From Desulfovibrio sp. UIB00 (GTDB taxonomy: Bacteria > Desulfobacterota > Desulfovibrionia > Desulfovibrionales > Desulfovibrionaceae), in assembly GCF_022508225.1 (NCBI RefSeq), contig NZ_JAETXJ010000005.1, positions 62,001-126,000 of the forward strand: a DNA stretch of 64,000 nt, written 5' to 3'. A program made the position numbers and the translations under genes. Positions within the stretch are counted from its first letter, which is position 1, and each line of letters opens with the position of its first letter. This document shows positions 1-8,643 of this stretch, piece after piece. The notes under the pieces were generated by a model, which worked only from the letters and a program-made list of their open reading frames with translations, searched no databases and was not told the DNA's origin.

Positions 1-313
1 TTTCGCGCACAAGATTCATGATGTCCTGCCCGTTGGCGGCATCACGCATGGCGCTGGTGGCGCAGATGCGGTAGTGGTCAACCCCGTAGGCCCGCATGAT
101 GTGGGCAACGCCGATCATGGCGTCCACAAAGGCGGCCTGCTTTTGTTCAGAGATGGCCCCGTAAAGGAAAACATCCGTCCCAAGGCGAATGGGAATGCGA
201 AGATAGGCGTTTTTTTTGACTGGCTTGTCGGGGCTCAGCTCTTCAACATTGCTGATGAGAAAGCGTATGGCGTTGGAGCCCACGTCAATGGCGGCAAGCA
301 TGCTGGGTTTCAC
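1..313 (-). CDS. ppx: Ppx/GppA phosphatase family protein (partial, N-terminal part)
   Basis: The minus strand encodes 104 residues before leaving the window at base 1. The N-terminus contains AAIDVGSNAIRFLI, the ASKHA phosphate-1 loop of exopolyphosphatase and pppGpp phosphohydrolase proteins, and later ICATSAMRDAANG, another family signature. I chose the GTG at 313 because GGAG lies 5 nt upstream; an in-frame ATG at 301 is the alternative. It lies downstream of ppk on the same strand, so synthesis and hydrolysis of polyphosphate are probably co-regulated. The C-terminal catalytic part is not visible, so Ppx and GppA cannot be separated; the ppk neighbour favours Ppx. Confidence 0.88.
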   Translation of the reverse strand, partial: MKPSMLAAIDVGSNAIRFLISNVEELSPDKPVKKNAYLRIPIRLGTDVFLYGAISEQKQAAFVDAMIGVAHIMRAYGVDHYRICATSAMRDAANGQDIMNLVRE

Positions 314-653
314 TCTGTCTCCTCTAGAGAGTTTAACACTTGAAATACTCGCTTACGGCAGCTCGCATTTCTCGGCAAGGATTTTCAGAAAAATCCTTGC
401 CGAGCAGTTAACTCACTTCATTCGTAAACTGCTCTTGCGGCAGTGGGTGAAATGCCTGGCGGTAGTACGTCGCGCCCTGAGGCGCGGTTCAGCAAGACTA
501 CACCAAGACCGCAGGAATATACACTGGTTTTTAGGGCGAGGGGTGCAGGAAAACCTGCGACTTCAGGGTTTCTTTACATTGGATGCCTGCATGTCGGCGT
601 AGATTTTTTCAGCACCCACGCCAAACAGTCAGGCCCTTGAATGGCAAGCAGCC
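314..653 (-). other. 340-bp ppk-ppx intergenic region with two competing stem-loops
   Basis: No credible gene is seen. The region holds a perfect 15-bp inverted repeat (371-385 with 390-404, 4-nt loop). A second 8-bp inverted repeat (402-409 with 427-434) shares bases 402-404 with the right arm of the first. Neither stem is followed by a clear U-tract on either strand. They may act as an attenuator, an mRNA-processing site or a protein-binding site. Confidence 0.6.
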
Positions 654-2858
654 CTAAGTTTCAGCTAGTGCGCCAGCCGTGTCGTCGCGCGCGGTGGCAG
701 GTGTCGTGCGCGCGGGCTTTCGGTTCTTGGTTGCAGGTGACCGTGACTTTTTGGCCCGGCTTATTTCGGTCTGAGCGGCAGGCGCATCTGTTGCAGGGCG
801 TGCGGCCATGCGGCTGTAATATTCGTGGAGCACCGTCTGCGAGCGGCAGGGGGCCACGGATTCGCCCTTGCTGTATTTGTTGACCCCAGTGCCGTCAAGA
901 ATGCGGGCCTTGACGTTGTCCGCCCACTGGATGTCAAAAATATCCCGCAGATTTTGGCGTAGGGCCGGGCAGTGGACAGGGGCCGCCACCTCCAGCCTGC
1001 GGTCAAGATTGCGGGGCATCCAGTCGGCGCTTGAGATATAGGCCAGCTCGCTGCCGTTGTTGCAAAAGAGCGCAATGCGCGCATGCTCGAGAAATTTGTC
1101 CACAATGCTGATAGCCCGGATGTTTTCGCTCAGATCCTGAACCTGCGGCTTGAGGCAGCAGGCGCTACGCACAATAAGGCGTATTTCCACCCCGGCCTTG
1201 CTGGCGCGGTAAAGCAGCCGGATCATGGATTCATCGGTGAGGCTGTTGAGTTTTACGTGGATATAGGCTTTTTTCCCGGCTTTGGCATTGCGTATTTCTC
1301 GCTCAATGGCGTTGGTGAAAAAGGCGCGCATGCACTGGGGGGCCGCCACCAGCTCCCGGCACGAAACCGGCTTGTGCGATGCATTGAGAAAATTGAAGAT
1401 GGTGCGGGCGTCTTCCGCAAATCCGGGATTGGCGGACAGAAGGCCCATGTCGCTATACAGGCGGGCTGTGTCTTCGTTGAAGTTGCCGGTGCCGATATAG
1501 ACATAACCTGTTTTTTTGCTGCCCTCGACGCGCTCAACAAGAATGACCTTGCTGTGCACCTTGAGGTCTTTGAGGCCGTGGATAACGCGCACCCCGCCCT
1601 GATGCAGCATGTCGATGCTTTTGACGTTGCGCTCTTCGTCAAAGCGGGCCATGAGCTCCACGCAGGCCGTAACCCGTTTGCCGTTCTGCGCTGCGTTTAT
1701 AAGGGCGTTGATGATGCGTGAATGGTCAGCAGTACGGTACAGGGTGATAGAAATATCCGTCACCTTGGGGTCGATGGCCGCCTCGCACAGAAATTCCACC
1801 ACATGATTGAAAGTATGGTAGGGAAAGTGCAACAGAATATCCTTGCTGCGCACCACCTTGAGAATGCTGGAAAAGGGTTTGATATCCGGATGGGTGAGGG
1901 CGGGCATGACGGCGTTTTCCAGATCTGGCCGCACGCGCGGAAAGTTCATGAGGCTGCGCATCATATGGTAGCGCGCGCCGGGGTCAAGCTCGCTTTTCTT
2001 GAGGTTGAGCTTTGAGGCCAGCAGAAAAAGCAGGTCTTCGGGCATGGCGCTGTCGTAGATAAGGCGCACGGGGCGGCCCCGCAGGCGGTGCTCCAGCCCT
2101 TCTTCCATCTTTTCAATGAGGCTTTTGGACACGTCGTCGTCAAGGCTCAGTTCCGCATCGCGCATTACCTTGAAGGTGTACGCGGAGATGCGGTCGTAGT
2201 TGAACATGAAGAAAATATTGTTCAGGCACAGCCTGATGATGTCGTCCACAAAAATGATGTCGTGGCAGCCGGGCGACGAGGGCATTTCCACAAAGCGCGG
2301 GCAGGCCGCGTTGACGGGGATGCGCAGCACCGCATAGCGGCATTTGCCCGGCGCTGCGTCCGACTCCATCTTGACGGCATGGTATATCTGGCTGTCTTGC
2401 AGAAAGGGCAGCCGGGCGGATTTGTTCAGAATAAGCGGCACCAGCTGCGGATAGACCACATTGCCGAAATAGCCACGGCAAAAGGCATCCTGCCCTTCGC
2501 TGAGTTCTGTTTCATCGCGCACGCGTATTCCTTCGTGCTCCATGGCGTCCAGCACTTCCTCGTAGGTTTCGCGAAAGGCCGTTTGCGCGGTGGCGGCCTT
2601 GTCGTTAACACGCTGCAAGGCTTCATCCGGCGTCAAGCCGCCCATGAGCAGCGGCTTTATTTTGCTTTTGGAGCGGGTAAGGCGCACAAGGGAAGCCACG
2701 CGAACCTTGATGAATTCGTCCTGATTGCTGGAAAAAATACCCAGAAAGCGCAGCCGCTGCATAAGTGGCGTGGAGTGGTCGCGGGCTTCCTGCAATATTC
2801 GTTCGTTAAAACTGAGCCAGCTCAGTTCCCTGTTGTTCATAACAGCCGAAGGCTTCAT
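654..2858 (-). CDS. ppk: Polyphosphate kinase 1
   Basis: The 734-residue protein has the full length of PPK1, which reversibly polymerises the gamma-phosphate of ATP into polyphosphate. The N-terminal NNRELSWLSFNERILQEA block is the PPK N-domain signature. The C-terminal phospholipase-D-like half contains KVHSKVILV, with the likely phosphorylated histidine, and YIGTGNFNEDTARLYSD. About 40 C-terminal residues are a Lys/Arg/Pro/Ala-rich tail beyond the usual domain. The reading frame stays open further upstream to 3032, but the ATG at 2858 has GGGAG 6 nt before it and fits the family N-terminus. It is followed by ppx in the same direction. Confidence 0.95.
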   Translation of the reverse strand: MKPSAVMNNRELSWLSFNERILQEARDHSTPLMQRLRFLGIFSSNQDEFIKVRVASLVRLTRSKSKIKPLLMGGLTPDEALQRVNDKAATAQTAFRETYEEVLDAMEHEGIRVRDETELSEGQDAFCRGYFGNVVYPQLVPLILNKSARLPFLQDSQIYHAVKMESDAAPGKCRYAVLRIPVNAACPRFVEMPSSPGCHDIIFVDDIIRLCLNNIFFMFNYDRISAYTFKVMRDAELSLDDDVSKSLIEKMEEGLEHRLRGRPVRLIYDSAMPEDLLFLLASKLNLKKSELDPGARYHMMRSLMNFPRVRPDLENAVMPALTHPDIKPFSSILKVVRSKDILLHFPYHTFNHVVEFLCEAAIDPKVTDISITLYRTADHSRIINALINAAQNGKRVTACVELMARFDEERNVKSIDMLHQGGVRVIHGLKDLKVHSKVILVERVEGSKKTGYVYIGTGNFNEDTARLYSDMGLLSANPGFAEDARTIFNFLNASHKPVSCRELVAAPQCMRAFFTNAIEREIRNAKAGKKAYIHVKLNSLTDESMIRLLYRASKAGVEIRLIVRSACCLKPQVQDLSENIRAISIVDKFLEHARIALFCNNGSELAYISSADWMPRNLDRRLEVAAPVHCPALRQNLRDIFDIQWADNVKARILDGTGVNKYSKGESVAPCRSQTVLHEYYSRMAARPATDAPAAQTEISRAKKSRSPATKNRKPARTTPATARDDTAGALAET

Positions 2859-3005
2859 TGTATGCTCCCGTGGCATTGGTAAAACGGCAGGGCAATAACT
2901 ACCCTCGCTTACGTCTGTTATGTATGATGGATTTGTTACAATTGCGTGGCGCAAGCCCGTATTTGCCCATGCAGCGGGCCATGCTTTGCCGTATTTGTCA
3001 CGCGC

Positions 3006-3044
3006 AAATAAAAAGGGCGTCCGCCTGTGCATGGCGGACGCCCC
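3006..3044 (-). terminator. Rho-independent terminator of the chemoreceptor gene
   Basis: An 11-bp perfect stem GGGCGTCCGCC/GGCGGACGCCC (3015-3025 with 3033-3043) with a 7-nt loop is followed on the minus strand by TTTTTATTT. It lies directly downstream of the chemoreceptor stop codon and upstream of ppk, so it should separate the two transcripts. Confidence 0.88.
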
Positions 3045-3071
3045 GATGGGTGTTGTAAGGCCTGGGTCGCG

Positions 3072-5162
3072 TTAGCCGCGCTTCATGTCGGCTACCAGCT
3101 TGCTCAGGGTGTTGGCCTGAGTTGCCAGATCCGCCACGGAGCCGGAAGCGGCGTTCATGGCGTGGGCTGTCTGCTCGGAGCGCTCATTGACCTCAAGAAT
3201 GGACTTGTTGATCTCGTCGCTGCTTGCGGACTGTTCCTCGCTGGCAGTTGCGATGGCGCGCACCTGATCGGCAGTGGAAAGCGCGTTGTTGACGATTTCG
3301 CGCAGGGCTTCGCCCGACTTGTTGGCAAACGTTGTGGCGGTTTGCACCTGTTCAAGGGCGTTGTCCATGCTTTGCACGCTCTTGGATGTGCTTTGCTGGA
3401 TGGCCGCAATGGCGTTGCCCACATCGTTGGTGGAAGCCATGGTCTTTTCCGCCAGTTTACGCACCTCATCGGCCACCACGGCAAAGCCGCGACCGGCCTC
3501 GCCAGCACGGGCCGCTTCAATGGCGGCGTTGAGGGCCAGCAGGTTGGTCTGGTCGGCTATGTCTGAAATAACGTTCATGATGCGGCTGATGGCCTGGGCA
3601 TGCTCGTTGAGCGTACCCATGTCATCCTTGAGCGCCATGGAAACAGAGTGCACGCGGTCAATGCTTTGCAAGGCCTGCTGCACGATTTTTTCGCCGTTTT
3701 CGGCATTGGCTCTGGTCTGGTCAGACATGTCTGAAGCGGACGAGGCATTGCTCGCCACTTCGCGCACGGTGGCGTTCATCTGGTTCATGGCTGTGGCAGC
3801 ATCGCCGAGGCGCAGGGCAGACTCGCTCGAAAGGTGGTTGGCCTGGCCTATGTGGGCTTCAAGCTCGTTGGACGCGGAGGATATGACCTTCACCACTTCT
3901 TCCAGTTGCATGGCGGCAGAGAGCATGCCCTCGCGGCGGGCGTTTTCCGCCTCTTTGCGGGCTTCTTCGGCCTGTTCTGTGGCGGCTTTTGCAAGGGCGG
4001 TCTGCTGTTCGGCCTCCTCGCCTTTCTGGCGGGCGGTGGTGATCATTTCCTGCAGATTGCTCACCATGTTCAGCAGGGCAGCGTGCAGCTCGGCCAGTTC
4101 GCCGTAGAATTGCCGGGCGTCAAGGTTCACGTTGAGATCGCCGGTGGCGACCTTGTCGGCCTCCTTGACAATAAGGCTCAAGGGCCGATTGATGGAGCGC
4201 GCTATGACCCAGGCGATCAGCAGCATGATCAGGGCCACGCTGAGGGTAATGATTACGCTGGCGCGTACGGCGGTGTTGGTGGCCGCAAGAATTTCTTCCT
4301 CAGACTGGAGCATGAGGATCTTCCAGCCATGCGGCGTGGTGAGCACATTGGCGCGTACTTCGTGCCCGTTTACAACGGCTTGCAGCATGCCGTCCTTGGC
4401 GCCAAACAGCTTCACAAGGCCGGGATCCTGTATGTCCTTGCCAATGATTTTGCCCGTCAGATCCTTGTTGCGCGGGTCGCAGAGGATGCGCCCCGTATTT
4501 TCGAGCAGCATGAAGTAGCCGGTCTTGCCGAAATTGAGTTCGGCAAAGCGCTGCGACAGGCCGTTGAGCGAAACGTCGATGCCCAGAACGCCCGTAAAGT
4601 CGCCCCGCCGCGAAAACATTTTGTGCGTGATGGCTACCACCAGCTCACCGGTGATGGAAAGGTAGCTGTCGGCCAAGCCGACCTTTTGCGACGAAGCCGC
4701 GCGCTGCGTGTACCAGGGCCGCTTGCTGGTATTGTAGCCAGCGGGTACCTTGGTATTGTCGGCAGAGGTCGCGTAGCTGCCGTCAGTGTAGCCTGCGTAG
4801 GCTTCCACGTAATCTTCTGAGCCTTCGTCAAGCCGCACCAGCGGCTGAACGGTTTTGAAGGCATCTACCGAAAGATCGGCCCGAAGAAAAACGTCCGCTT
4901 CTTTATTGTTGGAGAAGTTGGGGAAAAGACCCACAGCTTCAGCAATGTAAGGTTCCTGCGCCAGAAGGGCGACGTCGCGTTCCGCCCCGCTGATGAATGT
5001 TTCCACATAGTTGTTCATGAGGCGCAACTGGGTTGAGGAATTGGAAGTATAGCTTTCCTCGGCATTGTTGCGCATGGTCATGATCATAAAGGGCAGGGTG
5101 CCTGCTGCCATCACAATAATTGTAAAAAGGAATCCAAGAATAACGCGCAGTCTGATAGTCAT
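3072..5162 (-). CDS. Methyl-accepting chemotaxis protein with dCache-type sensor
   Basis: The 696-residue protein has a first membrane segment at about residues 6-28, a periplasmic dCache-like sensor of about 270 residues (including RPWYTQRAA and [16 protein letters not shown]), and a second membrane segment at about 301-322. A HAMP region and coiled coil follow, then the signalling hairpin tip ([19 protein letters not shown], about residues 535-555). It should bind a small ligand outside the cell and control CheA/CheW. The Cache pocket resembles amino-acid sensors, but the ligand cannot be read from sequence. The ATG at 5162 follows AGGAG by 7 nt; an upstream in-frame TTG at 5180 has no ribosome site. 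It is monocistronic, with its own terminator. Confidence 0.93.
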   Translation of the reverse strand: MTIRLRVILGFLFTIIVMAAGTLPFMIMTMRNNAEESYTSNSSTQLRLMNNYVETFISGAERDVALLAQEPYIAEAVGLFPNFSNNKEADVFLRADLSVDAFKTVQPLVRLDEGSEDYVEAYAGYTDGSYATSADNTKVPAGYNTSKRPWYTQRAASSQKVGLADSYLSITGELVVAITHKMFSRRGDFTGVLGIDVSLNGLSQRFAELNFGKTGYFMLLENTGRILCDPRNKDLTGKIIGKDIQDPGLVKLFGAKDGMLQAVVNGHEVRANVLTTPHGWKILMLQSEEEILAATNTAVRASVIITLSVALIMLLIAWVIARSINRPLSLIVKEADKVATGDLNVNLDARQFYGELAELHAALLNMVSNLQEMITTARQKGEEAEQQTALAKAATEQAEEARKEAENARREGMLSAAMQLEEVVKVISSASNELEAHIGQANHLSSESALRLGDAATAMNQMNATVREVASNASSASDMSDQTRANAENGEKIVQQALQSIDRVHSVSMALKDDMGTLNEHAQAISRIMNVISDIADQTNLLALNAAIEAARAGEAGRGFAVVADEVRKLAEKTMASTNDVGNAIAAIQQSTSKSVQSMDNALEQVQTATTFANKSGEALREIVNNALSTADQVRAIATASEEQSASSDEINKSILEVNERSEQTAHAMNAASGSVADLATQANTLSKLVADMKRG

Positions 5163-5465
5163 AGCAAGGCTCCTGCTCAATCTGAAGTGGACATGCGTCC
5201 AGCCTGGCGGATCTGACGCTAATAAAACTATCGGTTTGTTTTTCAGAAGCTTAATATCTGAAATGCAAATGTAACATGAAAAAAACGATGGGGGGCAAGG
5301 GACACATACGTATTATCCCCCGTGCGCGCAAGAGGGGCAGGCCGTACTTGCCTGCTGCCCATGAGTGCGTATACCGTCAGGTTGCAATATGGCTGCATCC
5401 GGTGTTGCTGCGCGGTCAGTCTGCGCACCGCCGGTTAATCAAAATTAAAGATCGGGAAGGTTTGC
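5163..5465. other. Divergent intergenic region between chemoreceptor and Nramp genes
   Basis: Apart from the possible sigma-28 promoter and the two ribosome-binding sites, no gene or strong hairpin is seen. A plus-strand frame opening at the ATG at 5276 crosses into the Nramp gene; it has no family resemblance and is not called. Confidence 0.5.
5228..5253 (-). promoter_or_regulatory. Possible sigma-28 (FliA) promoter for the chemoreceptor
   Basis: On the minus strand TAAG (5253-5250), a 14-nt spacer and ACCGATAG (5235-5228) resemble the sigma-28 consensus TAAA-N15-GCCGATAA. Transcription would start about 58 nt before the chemoreceptor ATG. Chemotaxis genes are common sigma-28 targets. The match is imperfect at both elements. 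Confidence 0.4.
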
Positions 5466-6731
5466 ATGTGTGCAACAAGCTTTTGGAGCAAGTGCAATGT
5501 GTCAGGCATTGCCCACAAGGGCGAAGAGTTCCTTAAATTTGTAGGGCCGGGGCTGCTGGTGACAGTTGGATTTATCGACCCTGGCAACTGGGCCGCCAAT
5601 CTGGCTGCCGGGGCGGAATACGGTTATTCCCTGCTGTGGATGGTGAGCCTTTCCACCTTTATGCTCATTGTATTGCAGCACAATGCGGCCCACCTGGGTA
5701 TTGTGACGGGCAAATGCATGGCCGAGGCCATAACGGAGTATTTTCCCTGCACCCTTGGTCGGCTTGTGCTGTTCAGTGCCTTTGGCGCTTCGGTCATGAC
5801 CAGCATGGCTGAAATCCTCGGCGGTGCCATTGCCCTGCGCATGCTCTTTTCCATCCCCCTGCCCATTGGCGCAACTCTCACGGCCCTTCTGGCTGGCGGA
5901 CTTTTGCTGTTCAATTCGTACAATAAAGTTGAAAAGTGGATCATCGGTTTTGTGTCGCTGATCGGCATCGCCTTTCTGTATGAATTGTGGCTGGTGCCTG
6001 CCGGATGGCTCCCCCAGGCTGCTGTGGGCTGGGTGATGCCAGCCTTTCCCGAAGGTTCCATGCTGGTGATCATGAGCGTTCTTGGCGCGGTGGTCATGCC
6101 GCACAATCTTTTTTTGCATTCCGAAATTATTCAGAGCCGTCAGTGGAATCTTGAGGGCGATGCCTTTATCAAAAAAAGGCTCGACTATGAATTTTTTGAC
6201 ACGCTCTTTGCCATGCTGGTGGGTTGGGCCATCAACAGCGCCATGATCATTCTGGCTGCTGCGGTGTTCTGGACCGCGGGGGAGCATGTGACGGAACTTG
6301 AACAGGCCCGCGACCTGCTCAAACCCCTGCTGGGCGACAGCGCCTCCGTGATTTTTGCCGTGGCCCTGCTGTTTGCCGGGGTGGCCTCGTCCGTCACATC
6401 GGGCATGGCGGGCGGCATCATGACATCGGGCATGGCGGGCGAACCCTACAATACCAAGGACAAGCACAGCGTCATGGGCATTGTTGGCTCGCTGGGCTGC
6501 GGCCTTGTGCTCATCTGGCTGACCAGCGACCCCTTCAAGGGCTTGCTGCTTTCGCAGATGGCTCTTTCGGTACAGTTGCCCATCACCATGGTTTCGCTGG
6601 TGGCGCTGACATCGTCCCCCAAGGTCATGGGCAAATACGCCAACGGCAAGGGCACAAAACTGCTGCTCTACACGCTCACGGGCATCGTGACCGTGCTGAA
6701 CATCATGCTGCTCTTCAGCGCGCTGGATTAG
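5466..6731 (+). CDS. Nramp family divalent metal transporter
   Basis: The 421-residue polytopic protein has the two metal-site motifs of Nramp carriers: DPGNW in TM1 (about residue 40) and MPHN in TM6 (about residue 208). Both Asp/Asn and the metal-selective Met are retained. It should import Mn2+ or Fe2+ with protons across the inner membrane. GGGAAGG precedes the ATG by 5 nt. The N-terminal extension contains two cysteines and is longer than typical. It is transcribed alone, divergent from the chemoreceptor. The metal (Mn versus Fe) is not decided by sequence; a manganese-riboswitch-controlled exchanger elsewhere in the window makes Mn plausible. Confidence 0.9.
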   Translation: MCATSFWSKCNVSGIAHKGEEFLKFVGPGLLVTVGFIDPGNWAANLAAGAEYGYSLLWMVSLSTFMLIVLQHNAAHLGIVTGKCMAEAITEYFPCTLGRLVLFSAFGASVMTSMAEILGGAIALRMLFSIPLPIGATLTALLAGGLLLFNSYNKVEKWIIGFVSLIGIAFLYELWLVPAGWLPQAAVGWVMPAFPEGSMLVIMSVLGAVVMPHNLFLHSEIIQSRQWNLEGDAFIKKRLDYEFFDTLFAMLVGWAINSAMIILAAAVFWTAGEHVTELEQARDLLKPLLGDSASVIFAVALLFAGVASSVTSGMAGGIMTSGMAGEPYNTKDKHSVMGIVGSLGCGLVLIWLTSDPFKGLLLSQMALSVQLPITMVSLVALTSSPKVMGKYANGKGTKLLLYTLTGIVTVLNIMLLFSALD

Positions 6732-6773
6732 CGGCATTTCTGAACCAGCCCAAGCATGTACCTGTCAGCGGAC

Positions 6774-6812
6774 ACAATATTGTATTGCCGTGTGGCTATA
6801 GTACAATATTGT
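6774..6812 (+). promoter_or_regulatory. Two 10-bp palindromes overlapping a possible promoter
   Basis: ACAATATTGT, itself a perfect palindrome, occurs at 6774-6783 and again at 6803-6812, 29 bp apart. The first overlaps a possible -35 (TTGTAT, 6780-6785) and the second a possible -10 (TACAAT, 6802-6807), 16 nt apart. The spacing of nearly three helical turns puts both copies on the same DNA face, as expected for a dimeric repressor. They lie 126-164 bp before the substrate-binding-like gene. Confidence 0.5.
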
Positions 6813-6852
6813 CTGGATCGTGGATGAAGGTGAAAGGTAAATTGACTTACAT

Positions 6853-6888
6853 ATCGGCATGTTGAACGGAATCTTTCATCGGCATGTT
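6853..6888 (+). repeat. Direct repeat of 11 bp in the leader of the SBP-GTPase-ABC operon
   Basis: ATCGGCATGTT occurs at 6853-6863 and 6878-6888, a 25-bp period, about 50 bp before the first gene. It could be a second regulator site or a leader element. Confidence 0.45.
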
Positions 6889-6937
6889 CCTTGCTGTACC
6901 CAGAGCGGTTCCCAAACTTTTTGCGGAAAGAGGCACC

Positions 6938-7954
6938 ATGAAAAGGCTTGAACATCTCATGCAGGCATTGCAGCAGCAGGATGATACCCCCGTCATGGGC
7001 AAAACAGACCTGCTGCTCTATGCCCCCTGCCCGGTAAAGCTTGTGGTCAAGGAGCGCATAGAGGCCATTGCCGCTGCGGCAAATCCTTCCCTGACGGCGC
7101 ATATACCTATGGGCTGCACGTCGGTTGATCCTTATGACCCGCTGTATATGGAATCAGACGTGAACAAGCTGCCCGCCGTTATCGCGTCCATTGGCTACGG
7201 CGACTTCTGGCGCGGCGAATTTGTGCGGCGTTTTGTCAACACGGGCGTATTTGAAAGCGTACAGCCCCGCGTACTGAATCCCCTGTATGCCGATGCCGGG
7301 CTGATTGACCCTGCCGGGGCCTATACCATCTATGGCGTGACCCCGTATATTTTTCTGGTAGACCACAAAAAGCTGGACGGCCTGCCAGCGCCGAAAAACT
7401 GGGCAGACCTCATGAACCCACGTTATCGCGGGCAGATTGTCATGTGCGGCGATGGCGACGACATGGCCGATGCCGTGCTGCTCAACCAGTACAAGGATTT
7501 TGGCGAACCGGGCGTCACCGGGCTTGCCGCCAACATTAAAAGCTTCATGCACTCCTCGCGCATGGCAAAGGTCTGCGGCACAGCCGCGCCGGATGCCGGG
7601 GGCATCTTTATCATCCCCCTGTTTTTTGCCGAGAGCACCAAGCTTCCGGAACACGTGGAAATTGTCTGGCCTGAGGACGGCGCAGCCGCAAGCCCCCTCT
7701 ACCTGCTGGCAAAAAAGTCTGAAAAAGCCCGTCTGGCCCCGGTGCTGGATTTCTTTGCCAATGGCTTTGGCGGCATAGACAGCGCCGCATGGTTCATCCC
7801 TGTGGACGGTTCGCGCCCTTCGCAGTTGCCCGCAGGGGCCAAGCTCAAATGGGTGGGCTGGGATTTTGTGGAAAGCAACGATGTGAACAGTCTGCGCGAT
7901 ATTCTGGCCCTGAAGTTCCGGCGTTTGCAGGCGGGCACGGCATGCGTCTCATAA
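6938..7954 (+). CDS. Substrate-binding-protein-like protein without signal peptide
   Basis: The 338-residue protein has the overall composition and motifs of iron/spermidine-type ABC binding proteins (class D fold; for example NWADLMNPRYRGQIVMCG and a second-lobe PLYLLAKKSEKA region). However, it starts MKRLEHLMQALQQQ, with no hydrophobic leader or lipobox, so it should stay in the cytoplasm. Cysteines in LYAPCPVK and MGCTSVDPYDP near the N-terminus could hold a metal. I chose the ATG at 6938 because AGAGG precedes it; a further upstream ATG at 6884 has no ribosome site. The stop codon overlaps the next gene by 13 nt. The three-gene operon encodes no membrane permease, so a classic import role is doubtful; a metallo-chaperone or cofactor role is an inference. 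Confidence 0.8.
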   Translation: MKRLEHLMQALQQQDDTPVMGKTDLLLYAPCPVKLVVKERIEAIAAAANPSLTAHIPMGCTSVDPYDPLYMESDVNKLPAVIASIGYGDFWRGEFVRRFVNTGVFESVQPRVLNPLYADAGLIDPAGAYTIYGVTPYIFLVDHKKLDGLPAPKNWADLMNPRYRGQIVMCGDGDDMADAVLLNQYKDFGEPGVTGLAANIKSFMHSSRMAKVCGTAAPDAGGIFIIPLFFAESTKLPEHVEIVWPEDGAAASPLYLLAKKSEKARLAPVLDFFANGFGGIDSAAWFIPVDGSRPSQLPAGAKLKWVGWDFVESNDVNSLRDILALKFRRLQAGTACVS

Positions 7955-8643
7955 CCGTGGCGGGGCCGCCCGCGTGCGGTAAAACCTCGCTGGTGGTAAG
8001 GGCTGGCGCGGCCTTGAAGGCGCGGGGCGCGACCTGCGCCGTCATCAAGTTTGACTGCCTGCAAACCCGCGACGACGAACTCTACGCGGCGGCGGATATT
8101 CCCGTTTCCGTGGCACTTTCCGGCGGGCTGTGCCCCGACCATTTTTTTGCCACCAATCTGGAAGAAGCCTTTGCCTGGGCTGGAGAAACCGGGGCCAACA
8201 TCTGCATTATCGAAACTGCTGGCCTGTGCAACCGTTGCTCGCCACATCTGCGCGGAGCCTTGGCCCTGTGCGTCATCGACAACCTCATGGGCATTGACGC
8301 GCCGGAAAAAATTGGGCCAATGCTGCGGCTGGCAGATGTGGTGGCCGTGACCAAGGGGGATCTGGTTTCGCAGGCAGAGCGCGAGGTCTACCGCTACCGC
8401 ATCCGGCAGATGAACCAGCGGGCGGTTATCCGCCACGTGAACGGCCTGACAGGGCAGGGTTGCGCGGAGCTTGCCGCCATCATGGCCATCGCGCCGGACA
8501 TTGCCTCCGTTACCGACATGCGGCTGCGCTTCGCCATGCCCGCAGCCATCTGCTCCTATTGCCTGAGCGAAATGCGCATTGGCGCGCGCTACCAAAAGGG
8601 CAACGTCAAAAAGGCGGAATTTGGAGAGGGCCATGGAGCGTGA
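7942..8643 (+). CDS. HypB/CooC-like P-loop GTPase with CxxC motifs
   Basis: The 233-residue protein starts MRLITVAGPPACGKTS, a Walker A loop (residues 8-16). ETAG (91-94) and TKGD fit the G3 and G4 boxes of SIMIBI GTPases of the HypB/UreG/CooC group, which load nickel or other metals into enzymes. Cysteine pairs CNRC (96-99) and CSYC near the C-terminus, plus single cysteines at 32, 39, 64 and 88, are unusually many and suggest metal binding. The ATG at 7942 lies inside the end of the preceding gene, and the stop overlaps the next start by 11 nt, so the three proteins are translationally coupled. The client enzyme is unknown. Confidence 0.82.
   Translation: MRLITVAGPPACGKTSLVVRAGAALKARGATCAVIKFDCLQTRDDELYAAADIPVSVALSGGLCPDHFFATNLEEAFAWAGETGANICIIETAGLCNRCSPHLRGALALCVIDNLMGIDAPEKIGPMLRLADVVAVTKGDLVSQAEREVYRYRIRQMNQRAVIRHVNGLTGQGCAELAAIMAIAPDIASVTDMRLRFAMPAAICSYCLSEMRIGARYQKGNVKKAEFGEGHGA

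Noticed and set aside
5276-5536. 86-aa frame before the Nramp gene
   Set aside because: It has no ribosome site, is basic and non-conserved in appearance, and runs into the Nramp coding sequence.
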